A stretch of DNA of 20,137 nucleotides, from the IMG/VR virus record IMGVR_UViG_3300005841_000093, positions 1 to 20,137 of that record. The stretch is one strand, 5' to 3'. The stretch is from a virus. Every line of letters starts with the position of its first letter. Position 1 is the first letter of the stretch. A model generated the notes under the pieces. That model worked only from the letters and a program-made list of their open reading frames with translations. It was not told the origin of the DNA and searched no databases. The position numbers and the translations under genes are program-made. Below, in pieces: positions 13,912-19,274 of this stretch.

Positions 13912-14171
13912 CACCGCTTCTCCTTCCACTTGCATGCGAGCTTCACTGAGCGCGGATCGTCTAGCCGACCGGCGGTCGTGAGGGCGACACGCAGCTTGCA
14001 CTTCTCGCACTCGATGACGTAGCTGCCGATCCGCTTCGCCGGATACGGCAGCGTGACCAGACACGCGATCACGGCACCCTGCGACATGTCCACGTCGATG
14101 CCGTTCGGAAAGTCCGGGTTCGGCTTGACCTTCGGCCACCGCTCCATATCGATCCACGTGACCTTGTGCAT
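13911..14171 (-). CDS. Conserved zinc-ribbon-like small phage protein
   Basis: 86 aa. Two adjacent ATGs occur (14174, 14171); GGAGG is five bases before the second, so it is preferred. The middle and end carry a strong family pattern: 'LPYPAKRIGSYVIECEKCKLRVALTTAGRLDDPRSVKLACKW', that is, LPYPA.R.G...i.C..C...va.TtAGR.dDPRS...pC. The Cys pair (CEKC) with a later Cys suggests metal binding. It is frequent in alphaproteobacterial phages by my recollection; the role is unknown. It overlaps the preceding gene's TGA. Confidence 0.78.
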   Translation of the reverse strand: MHKVTWIDMERWPKVKPNPDFPNGIDVDMSQGAVIACLVTLPYPAKRIGSYVIECEKCKLRVALTTAGRLDDPRSVKLACKWKEKR

Positions 14172-14374
14172 CATTCCTCCACGACGCTCGTCGGCTTGCC
14201 CATCATCGTGATGTTGATCGAGCCAGCCTTGAGTTGCTCGATCATGTTGTCGGCGAGCGCGTTCGCCTTGCGCGTATCGCTGGCCACGAAGATCAGTCGC
14301 ACCTCGCGACCAACCACCTCGACACGCGCCTGCGTGCCGAAGTTCGGGTTGGTGAACTGGCGATCAGTTGCCAT
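14171..14374 (-). CDS. Unknown small conserved protein, 67 aa
   Basis: Start at 14374 (MATDRQFTNPNFGTQARVEV). The product is beta-alpha: 'ARVEVVGREVRLIFVASD', then a helix 'RKANALADNMIEQLKAGS' and 'INITMMGKPTSVVEE'. The 'v.l.fva.d..kA..la..li.qL..G..nit.mGkPT' layout is that of a small conserved phage family without assigned function. It overlaps the preceding gene by 11 bases, and its stop overlaps the next start. The ribosome binding site is weak (AGCGGTG), so it probably depends on coupling. Confidence 0.68.
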   Translation of the reverse strand: MATDRQFTNPNFGTQARVEVVGREVRLIFVASDTRKANALADNMIEQLKAGSINITMMGKPTSVVEE

Positions 14375-14780
14375 CACCGCTGACCATCTTCGTGAACTCT
14401 GCGCACTTCGCAGCGATGTCCTTCGCGAGATCGTTCGCCGCTTGCACCTGCAGACGCGTGCGCTCGCCGCGATCACGCACCTGCTTCGCAGCTTCGGCAA
14501 TCGTCGCAAGGCTCTTGTCCATCTCAGCCATCGACTTCTCAAGCTCCGGTGCCAATTCCTTCACCATCGCCTTGAGGCTCTCGACTTCCTTCGCCGCAGC
14601 TTCAGCGGTCGCCATCACAGCGTCAGCCGACAGGCGACCGATGTCCGGCGTATTGTCCGGCACCTGATCGAGCGGCGTGCGCTCCGGGCGGCGAACGCTC
14701 CGCGCCACCTCACCCAGTTCATCGTCGAGCGCCTGCAGGTTAACGCGAGGGCGGCGAGACATTGGAAGCGGTTCGTTCAT
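14364..14780 (-). CDS. Coiled-coil protein, 138 aa
   Basis: It starts MNEPLPMSRRPRVNLQALDD. The first 50 residues are Pro/Arg-rich. Residues about 52-130 form a long helix with heptad spacing ('ADAVMATAEAAAKEVESLKAMVKELAPELEKSMAEMDKSLATIAEAAKQVRD', then 'LQVQAANDLAKDIAAKCAEF'). This suggests an oligomeric coiled coil, such as a structural adaptor or DNA-bound partner. AAGGA lies upstream of the ATG, which shares a base with the preceding TGA. No catalytic motif is seen. Confidence 0.68.
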   Translation of the reverse strand: MNEPLPMSRRPRVNLQALDDELGEVARSVRRPERTPLDQVPDNTPDIGRLSADAVMATAEAAAKEVESLKAMVKELAPELEKSMAEMDKSLATIAEAAKQVRDRGERTRLQVQAANDLAKDIAAKCAEFTKMVSGDGN

Positions 14781-15103
14781 CAGTCTATTCCTTTGGTTAA
14801 GAGATATCGTTTGTAGTAGGTGATGCAGAGATCAAACGGATTCTCCACGCCTTGCGCCTTCCACCACTCAAGCTCATTGCCGTGCGCGTGCTGCGCCATG
14901 TGATGGTTGTGCTTCAGCGGCAAGGCCCAGCGGTCATCGGGCTTCATGCCGATGCCGCCAGCCTTGCCGTAAACGAATGACGTGGCCCGCAGGTGCGCCG
15001 CATCGCAGGGCGGAGCCTGCTTGCAGCATGCGCACCGTTGCTTGCGGAGCCACGCCAGATAGCCGGGATCACGAAGCGGCGGTTGCCGCTGACGCAGTGT
15101 CAC
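14780..15103 (-). CDS. HNH-type nuclease-like protein (DUF968/Ref-like)
   Basis: 107 aa, probable DNA nuclease of the recombination module. The zinc and HNH features are in order: C24..C27 (RCACC), C33, 'CDAAHLRA' with H37, then 'GGIGMKPDDRWALPLKHNHHMAQH' with H65, H67/H68 and H72, and 'NELEWWKAQGVENP'. The pattern 'C..C......aaHlr......g..KPdD...vPLc..HH..qH....e..ww' is that of the DUF968/Ref-type HNH family, often next to phage recombination genes. The start is a GTG (15103) that overlaps the recT stop by four bases (GTGA). The 'RDPGYLAWLRKQ' start is usual for the family, so no later start is needed. Confidence 0.82.
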   Translation of the reverse strand: MTLRQRQPPLRDPGYLAWLRKQRCACCKQAPPCDAAHLRATSFVYGKAGGIGMKPDDRWALPLKHNHHMAQHAHGNELEWWKAQGVENPFDLCITYYKRYLLTKGID

Positions 15104-15326
15104 CGTTTGGTGCCTTTGCCTTTGCCCTTGGGCTGCGGGCCGCTTGTGATGCGGTCTGGCGGGAAGGTGCCTTCCTCCGCTTCTTCTTCGCTCCGGGCTG
15201 GTGATCCGGCAGGCCTGTCGCCCAGCGCCTGATCTGCATCGACACCGCCAGCGCTTCCGCCTTGGTGAACAGCGTCGTCTCCTCGATCACCAACTGCGTC
15301 TTGCCTTCCTTCATCTCCAGTCGCAT
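15069..15326 (-). CDS. 85-aa protein nested in the 3' end of recT
   Basis: A separate frame that overlaps the last 227 bases of recT and the first 35 of the HNH gene. The ATG at 15326 has AAGGAGGT at ideal distance, the best ribosome binding site near this junction. An upstream ATG (15353) also has AGAGGTGA, giving 94 aa. An in-frame TGA two codons before 15353 shows it is not an extension of another gene. The product begins MRLEMKEGKTQLVIEETTLF, then a helix 'TKAEALAVSMQIRRWATG' and a basic, Ala/Lys-rich tail (GAKKKRRKAPSRQTASQAAR). In about 15326-15175 the third-position GC is high here and low in the recT frame. The C-terminal 30 residues look less natural. The function is unknown. Confidence 0.6.
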   Translation of the reverse strand: MRLEMKEGKTQLVIEETTLFTKAEALAVSMQIRRWATGLPDHQPGAKKKRRKAPSRQTASQAARSPRAKAKAPNGDTASAATAAS

Positions 15327-16137
15327 TGCGACCTCCTTCACTTCCGTCTTCATTCGTCACCTCTTGTTCGCCGGGATTGGCGTCTTCCTCGATGATCGTG
15401 CTCAACGCAACCTCGCGAGCGATGTGCTCCGCGTCGAAGCCACGATCCTGCGCGTGAGCCTTCTTGGCGTCACGCAACCTCTGCTGCAACGCGCCGACCT
15501 GCGGCGTCACATCCTTGATCTTCGATCCGTCTTCCAGTTCGTCGGGCGTGTACACGCCAAGCATCACCTCAGACGCATGCAGGCGGCACCATTGCCTGAT
15601 GGAGGAGTAGGCCAACTGGACTTCGGGCTGAGAGTCCCAGAGCGGCGAGCCCTTGATGTTGCCGTACTCATTGCGGCCACGCGCATCACGGAGCTTCGCC
15701 AGCGTCTCGCTGGTGTAGCTGTGCGGCGAGTCCTCGCCCCTGAACGTGCCCCACACCCGGCAGCGGCGCTCATCGCCTTCGCCCAGTATCTCGTAACGCA
15801 GCCGCGTCTTCAGCGGAGCGCGTGCGGTGATGACCGCGTGCACAAGCTGCGCCTCGAACGCGATGCGCTCCTCGCCCTTGTTCACCACCTGATAGGACTT
15901 CTCCGCCACGGCGAACGGGTCCATCTGCCAGCGCAGCGCACGCGAACAGATCGCGAGACAGCCGCCGGGATTGCCGCGCAGATACTTCGGCACCGCAGAG
16001 CCGGAGACCGCCATCAGCTTGGCGAACTCCATCACCTCGCCCATGTTCTGCAGCGCGACGCCGCCGACATCCATGTTCACCGCGATGGGTGCAGCGATTG
16101 CGCGATCAACGCGCCGTTCGATTTCAGTCACGTCCAT
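15100..16137 (-). CDS. RecT-like single-strand annealing protein
   Basis: 345 aa, likely annealase of the phage recombination pathway, paired with the RecE-like exonuclease two genes upstream. The start is 16137 (MDVTEIERRVDR), with AAGGAC upstream; a longer frame from 16167 lies over the neighbour. The core (about 40-235) has the RecT look: 'NPGGCLAICSRALRWQMDPFAVAEKSYQVVNKGEERIAFEAQLVHAVITA', then 'LRYEILGEGDERRCRVWGTF' and 'SQPEVQLAYSSIRQWCRLHASEVMLGVYTPDE'. After about residue 265 the sequence becomes Gly/Asp/Glu-rich with unusual codon use (GSEGGRNATGDEGRQDAVGD), and a second gene is read there in another frame. The C-terminal 75 residues may therefore be a tolerated tail. Confidence 0.87.
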   Translation of the reverse strand: MDVTEIERRVDRAIAAPIAVNMDVGGVALQNMGEVMEFAKLMAVSGSAVPKYLRGNPGGCLAICSRALRWQMDPFAVAEKSYQVVNKGEERIAFEAQLVHAVITARAPLKTRLRYEILGEGDERRCRVWGTFRGEDSPHSYTSETLAKLRDARGRNEYGNIKGSPLWDSQPEVQLAYSSIRQWCRLHASEVMLGVYTPDELEDGSKIKDVTPQVGALQQRLRDAKKAHAQDRGFDAEHIAREVALSTIIEEDANPGEQEVTNEDGSEGGRNATGDEGRQDAVGDRGDDAVHQGGSAGGVDADQALGDRPAGSPARSEEEAEEGTFPPDRITSGPQPKGKGKGTKR

Positions 16138-16339
16138 GATCTTTGTCCTTCTCGACGACGCGCACATAGGCGAAGTCTTGCAGTGCTTGAATGAGCGACG
16201 GCACGCCGCTCAGCGGGATCGCAATATCGCAGATCGGAATCTCGTTGCGGTCGAACGCGACGAGGTGCGGTCCGCACTTCGGATCGGAGCACGCGGCCAT
16301 GTAGAAGCCGTGTGCCTTCACTCCATCAGGAAGTCTCAT
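16124..16339 (-). CDS. Conserved 71-aa protein between exonuclease and RecT
   Basis: It starts MRLPDGVKAHGFYMAACSDP and continues 'CGPHLVAFDRNEIPICDIAI'. The pattern 'vkAHGfy...C....CgpHlv.fD....pic.i.i.......li..lq' is conserved among phages as I remember it, and could be a small Cys/His metal-binding fold, possibly HNH-derived, but no nuclease signature is intact. The ATG has GAGGAGA upstream and overlaps the exonuclease stop by four bases; its end overlaps the recT start by 14. Co-translation with both recombination genes is likely. Confidence 0.72.
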   Translation of the reverse strand: MRLPDGVKAHGFYMAACSDPKCGPHLVAFDRNEIPICDIAIPLSGVPSLIQALQDFAYVRVVEKDKDHGRD

Positions 16340-17271
16340 GTGGTCTCCTCGATCTTCAGCCTCGCTTCGATGCGCTCGCGCTCAGCGTGAGACAGCGGCA
16401 GTGGGCGGTCTTCGTTCTCGCCCGGACCCGGCCAGTGCTTCAGCGTCATGCTCGCTGCGATCCGCTTCATCGCGATGCGGTTCATGCGCCTGCCCAACTC
16501 AAGGTCCTTGTCGTCGAGCGGCACGTGGCGTGCGCAGTGCGGCGCACTGGTCTCGACGAACAGCAGATTGAACGATGCGAACGGAAGGCCAAGGGCTTCG
16601 CAGACTTCCCAGATCAGTGCGCCCTGCTGATGATATCCGAATTCACGGATCGTGTATTGCAGCGCGTGGGACGTCACGTCGCGCGTGGTCTTGAGATCGA
16701 CGAAGTCGGGACCGCTCACCGGGATCACGTCGGGCCGCACCTTGATCCAGAGACCAGTCGCCTTGTCCTTGACGAAGCCGGAGCACTCGACGTGCCCGCT
16801 CAGCAAGCCATCCTGCACCAGCGGCTGCGACGCGACCGATGCCGCCATTCCCTTGATCGCGGTGAACTCATCCGGCTTGACGATGACGCGACCAGCGTCC
16901 TCCGCCCTCGCATTCCAGTCCTTGCACCAGTTCGCGCCGTTGTGCCACGGCTTCTCCTCGCCGGTCTTCGTGTCGCGATATGTCTCCGGCTGAGCGATGA
17001 ACTTCATCTTGAAGCCGTCCTCGCCAAGGAAGAGATGGTGCGCCGCAGCGCCAAGGATCATCTGCCGCGTCGCTTCCCGTGGCTGATAATTCGGTGCCTC
17101 GCACCACTCAGCGTACATGTGCGCTTCGCTCTTGCTCCAGCACGTGCGCAGGTTCGACGACGACACCGCCGGTCCGTCGCACATGCCGGGTGAGTGATAG
17201 CGCTCGATGGGAATCCCGCTGTACCAGCCGGGCGTGCTGATCGGCTTGCCCGACCACTTCGTAACTTTCAT
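16336..17271 (-). CDS. RecE/exonuclease VIII-like PD-(D/E)XK exonuclease
   Basis: 311 aa; probably resects double-stranded DNA to load the RecT-like protein, giving the phage a RecE/RecT pair. Order of motifs: 'GIPIERYHSPGMCDGPAVSSSNLRTC' near 20-44 (substrate entry helix typical of DUF3799-like enzymes), H78/H79 in 'LGAAAHHLFLGE', E162 in 'HVECSG', D181 in 'VRPDVI', D192 and K194 in 'VDLKTT', and 'YHQQGALI' with Q215/Q216. These match the H-E-D-DxK-YxQ set of the YqaJ/RecE nuclease fold, so the active site looks complete. It is the first gene of the leftward operon, with AAGGAG eight bases before the ATG and a promoter-like site about 60 bases upstream. Confidence 0.88.
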   Translation of the reverse strand: MKVTKWSGKPISTPGWYSGIPIERYHSPGMCDGPAVSSSNLRTCWSKSEAHMYAEWCEAPNYQPREATRQMILGAAAHHLFLGEDGFKMKFIAQPETYRDTKTGEEKPWHNGANWCKDWNARAEDAGRVIVKPDEFTAIKGMAASVASQPLVQDGLLSGHVECSGFVKDKATGLWIKVRPDVIPVSGPDFVDLKTTRDVTSHALQYTIREFGYHQQGALIWEVCEALGLPFASFNLLFVETSAPHCARHVPLDDKDLELGRRMNRIAMKRIAASMTLKHWPGPGENEDRPLPLSHAERERIEARLKIEETT

Positions 17272-17313
17272 CTGGGTTGCTCCTTCAGGGAATCGCGAAG
17301 ATAGTTGGGAGCC

Positions 17314-17329
17314 TTGCTGAAATCAACAA
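17314..17329. promoter_or_regulatory. Operator-like 16-bp dyad
   Basis: TTGCTGA-AA-TCAACAA has seven-base arms with six of seven pairs complementary. It sits at the leftward start site and over a rightward -35-like TTGCTG, so a bound repressor could control both. The adjacent Cro/YdaS-like gene is the natural candidate ligand. Only one such dyad was seen. Confidence 0.45.
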
Positions 17330-17342
17330 CTCATTGTATGGG
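17314..17342 (+). promoter_or_regulatory. Rightward promoter (weak candidate)
   Basis: TTGCTG, 17 bases, TATGGG. Both hexamers match consensus at only three positions, but spacing is ideal. Transcription would start near 17349, leaving a leader of about 74 bases if the repressor gene starts at 17423. Confidence 0.28.
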
Positions 17343-17360
17343 CTCAAGGGGATATGGTAA
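17333..17360 (-). promoter_or_regulatory. Leftward early promoter (putative)
   Basis: On the minus strand TTACCA (17360-17355), 16 bases, then TACAAT (17338-17333). The -10 is a good sigma70 match (5/6) and the -35 is partial (4/6). Transcription would start near 17326, about 55 bases before the exonuclease ATG, driving the whole leftward operon. It overlaps the operator-like dyad, which suggests repression. Confidence 0.5.
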
Positions 17361-17422
17361 CGAAGAAGGACAGGACCGTGCGAGAACATGTCGCCGCGAA
17401 GAAACTATTACGTGGAGAGATA

Positions 17423-17650
17423 ATGCGCCGAGAGAGTCCGCGCGACGCGAAGCGGGATCACGTGATGAAGCTGATCTTCTCGGAGCCCGGCTTCGCCACC
17501 GTGGTCGCTCGACACCTCGACGTCACGCACCAGAACGTCTCTGCATGGAATCGGGTGCCGCCTCACCACGTGATGAAGCTGGCACCGCTGATCAAGATGA
17601 CACCGGAAGAGATCAGGCCCGACATCTTCGGACCGAAGAAGCGCAGATGA
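17423..17650 (+). CDS. Cro/YdaS-like transcription regulator
   Basis: First gene of the rightward regulatory operon, 75 aa from this start. The helix-turn-helix is 'GFATVVARHLDVTHQNVSAWNRVPPHHVMKLAPLIKMTPEEIRPDIFGP', the classical Cro/YdaS layout (A..lgvt.q.vs.W..VP...v......tg.....lRPDif). It probably binds the dyad at 17314-17329 to set the direction of transcription. The start is chosen because GGAG lies five bases before ATG 17423. An in-frame ATG at 17354 would add 23 residues, but it lies inside the leftward -35, has a poor ribosome binding site, and is followed by codons unusual here (cta, tta, ata). No CI-type repressor is seen in the window. Confidence 0.78.
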   Translation: MRRESPRDAKRDHVMKLIFSEPGFATVVARHLDVTHQNVSAWNRVPPHHVMKLAPLIKMTPEEIRPDIFGPKKRR

Positions 17651-17663
17651 GCAAGGGGCAACG

Positions 17664-18146
17664 ATGCTCTGGAATGAAGAGACGGACCGGATGCTTGTTA
17701 GCCTTTGGGATGAGGGTGGATCGCTCTCGTTCGTTGCCGACAAGATGCGCGAGGCCGGTTACGATGTGTCGCGCAACGCCATAGCCGGGCGGAAGCACAG
17801 GCTGGCGGAGAAGCAGTCGCCATTCAGAAGAGCACCGAACACTCAATCACGAGTGACGAGACCGATGCCGAAGCGATTGCGTCGGGCATCAAGGGGCAGG
17901 GCGACGACCGTGAAGAAGACGATGGATCAACTACGCGAGGAGATGCAGGCCAACGAGGGCGTTGAGTACATGCTCAACGATCACGGCTGCAAAGCTATTC
18001 TGGACAAGCCACGACGCGGAGAGTGGCTGTTGCAAGTGTGCTGCGGAAAGCCGCGCACTGCATTCGGCGGGAGTATGTCGCCCTACTGTGCGTACCATCT
18101 CCGGATTTACACCAACCCACCACAGCAAAGGAAAGCCAATGGCTAA
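17664..18146 (+). CDS. GcrA-like cell cycle regulator
   Basis: 160 aa. In Caulobacter, GcrA binds sigma70 and boosts promoters carrying methylated GANTC. Here the N-terminal DNA-binding part is well preserved: 'MLWNEETDRMLVSLWDEGGSLSFVADKMREAGYDVSRNAIAGRKHRLAE', matching W....ie.L..LW.eG.S...IA..lg...vtRNAviGk.hRlgL (RNAIAG at about 38-43). A basic linker follows (PMPKRLRRASRGRATTVKK). The C-terminal part 'GCKAILDKP', 'LQVCCGKP' and 'MSPYCAYHLRIY' keeps the GCrwPig..., FCg...., pYC..H GcrA signature. A phage copy could redirect host transcription or read methylation set by the MT-A70 enzyme two genes on. The start follows an AAGGGG-type site; the 3' end overlaps the next gene by eight bases. 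Confidence 0.82.
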   Translation: MLWNEETDRMLVSLWDEGGSLSFVADKMREAGYDVSRNAIAGRKHRLAEKQSPFRRAPNTQSRVTRPMPKRLRRASRGRATTVKKTMDQLREEMQANEGVEYMLNDHGCKAILDKPRRGEWLLQVCCGKPRTAFGGSMSPYCAYHLRIYTNPPQQRKANG

Positions 18147-18609
18147 ATCTGCGAAGACGGCAGAGATCGAGATCAGCGATAAGGTCGCGACCAAGTTCGT
18201 CAGTGATATCTTCGAGCGTCTCGATGTCGTCGATGAAGCTCGCAATGCTCATCGCGTTATCGTGCACCGTGAGCGCGAGGCGATGAACGGCATCTACGAG
18301 TCGCTTGCCGCACGCGGCGTGCCGCAGAAGTCCTCGCGTATCCACATCAAGATCGCCCTCGCCCTGAAGAAGATCGAGGGATGGATCGCTGATCTGGAGA
18401 TGCACGAGCGCAAGATCGCCGAGAAGCTGACGAAGGCGGCTGGCGACAAGCGGCAGCTATCGTTGTTCGGCGATGTGCCGAAGCCGACGCTGGTGAAGTC
18501 GGACAAGCCAGAGCCGAAGCCGAAGCGAGCGAAGAAGGCGAAGGAAGTGCAGACCGATCTCGTCGAACAGGCCGAACAGCAACAGCAAGAGACCGCGCCG
18601 ATACACTGA
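18139..18609 (+). CDS. Basic helical protein, 156 aa, distantly GapR-like in layout
   Basis: Start 18139 (MAKSAKTAEIEISDKVATKF) with AAAGGAAAG upstream. Residues 20-95 are helix-rich with charged heptads ('RNAHRVIVHREREAMNGIYESLAARGVPQKSSRIHIKIALALKKIEGWIADLEMHERKIAEKL'). 'QLSLFGDVPKP' is followed by a Lys/Pro-rich tail (EPKPKRAKKAKE) and a Gln run (EQQQQE). The 'e....y..l...G.p.k.....i......k....' pattern and 'QLsLFgd' remind me of small alphaproteobacterial phage proteins related in layout to GapR (DUF2312), but the GapR core motif is not matched, so this is only a suggestion. It may bind DNA or bridge proteins. A perfect hairpin follows its stop by three bases. Confidence 0.68.
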   Translation: MAKSAKTAEIEISDKVATKFVSDIFERLDVVDEARNAHRVIVHREREAMNGIYESLAARGVPQKSSRIHIKIALALKKIEGWIADLEMHERKIAEKLTKAAGDKRQLSLFGDVPKPTLVKSDKPEPKPKRAKKAKEVQTDLVEQAEQQQQETAPIH

Positions 18610-18612
18610 GGC

Positions 18613-18636
18613 CAACTGGCCCACAAGGGCCAGTTG
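18613..18636 (+). terminator. Perfect hairpin after the 18609 stop
   Basis: CAACTGGCCC, a four-base loop ACAA, and GGGCCAGTTG form a perfect 10-bp stem. It starts three bases after a TGA and ends about 20 bases before the methyltransferase ATG. There is no T-tract, so it may be a weak or factor-aided terminator, an RNA processing site, or a structure that protects the upstream message. Confidence 0.55.
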
Positions 18637-18656
18637 AAGTGGGGAGCAACCTGCCA

Positions 18657-19274
18657 ATGTTGTTTGACGATCCCGCGACGCGGGCAAAGCGCAAGAAGAA
18701 ACTGCGAGCGAAGCGCGAGCGCGAACTCGCGAAGAAGATCAAGAAGCTGCCTTCAGAGAAGTACGGCGTGATCTACGCTGATCCTGAGTGGCGCTGGGAG
18801 CCGTGGTCGCGCGTGACCGGGATGGATCGTGCCGCCGACAATCACTATCCGACATCACCGATTGAGAACATCAAGGCCCGCGACGTGCCGTCGATCATGG
18901 CACCGGACTGCATGCTCTTCCTGTGGGCGACACCTCCGATGCTCGATCAGGCCATCGAGGTGCTGAAGCACTGGGGCTTCGGCTACATCACCAACGCGGT
19001 GTGGGTGAAGCCATCCATCGGCACCGGCTACTGGTTCAGGTTCAGGCACGAGCACCTGTTGCTGGGCAAGCGTGGCGACGTGCCGTGTCCCGCTCCCGGT
19101 GAGCAATGGGAGTCCGTGATCGAGCAACCGCGCAGCAAGCACAGCGAGAAGCCGGTCGAGGTCTATGAGATCATCGAGAGTTACTTCCCGAACCTGCCGA
19201 AGATCGAACTGAACGCACGCCGCCGCCGCGATGGCTGGACATCATGGGGACCAGACTTGCCGGAGGAGGAGTGA
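18657..19274 (+). CDS. MT-A70 family adenine-N6 methyltransferase
   Basis: 205 aa from this ATG; a GTG at 18639 is in frame and adds six residues. It transfers a methyl group from SAM to adenine, in DNA for phage members. 'YGVIYADPEWRWEPWSRVTGMDRAADNHYPTSPIENI' holds the catalytic site: the usual DPPW is here DPEW (D42-W45), and GMDRAADNHYP is a strong subfamily sign. The 'LFLWATPPMLDQAIEVLKHWGFGYITNAVWVKPSIGTGYWFR' and 'HEHLLLGKRGDVPCP' stretches fit the fold, and 'EKPVEVYEIIESYFPNLPKIELNARRRRDGWTSWG' is the conserved end. The first 30 residues are basic (KRKKKLRAKRERELAKKIKK), possibly for DNA contact. GGGGAG lies 10 bases upstream. Its stop overlaps the next ATG by one base. Confidence 0.92.
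   Translation: MLFDDPATRAKRKKKLRAKRERELAKKIKKLPSEKYGVIYADPEWRWEPWSRVTGMDRAADNHYPTSPIENIKARDVPSIMAPDCMLFLWATPPMLDQAIEVLKHWGFGYITNAVWVKPSIGTGYWFRFRHEHLLLGKRGDVPCPAPGEQWESVIEQPRSKHSEKPVEVYEIIESYFPNLPKIELNARRRRDGWTSWGPDLPEEE

Noticed and set aside
15262-17193. Rightward open frames of 310 and 293 codons opposite recT and the exonuclease
   Set aside because: Both are antisense to genes with clear family motifs and have shadow composition (Arg/His/Leu/Ala-rich).
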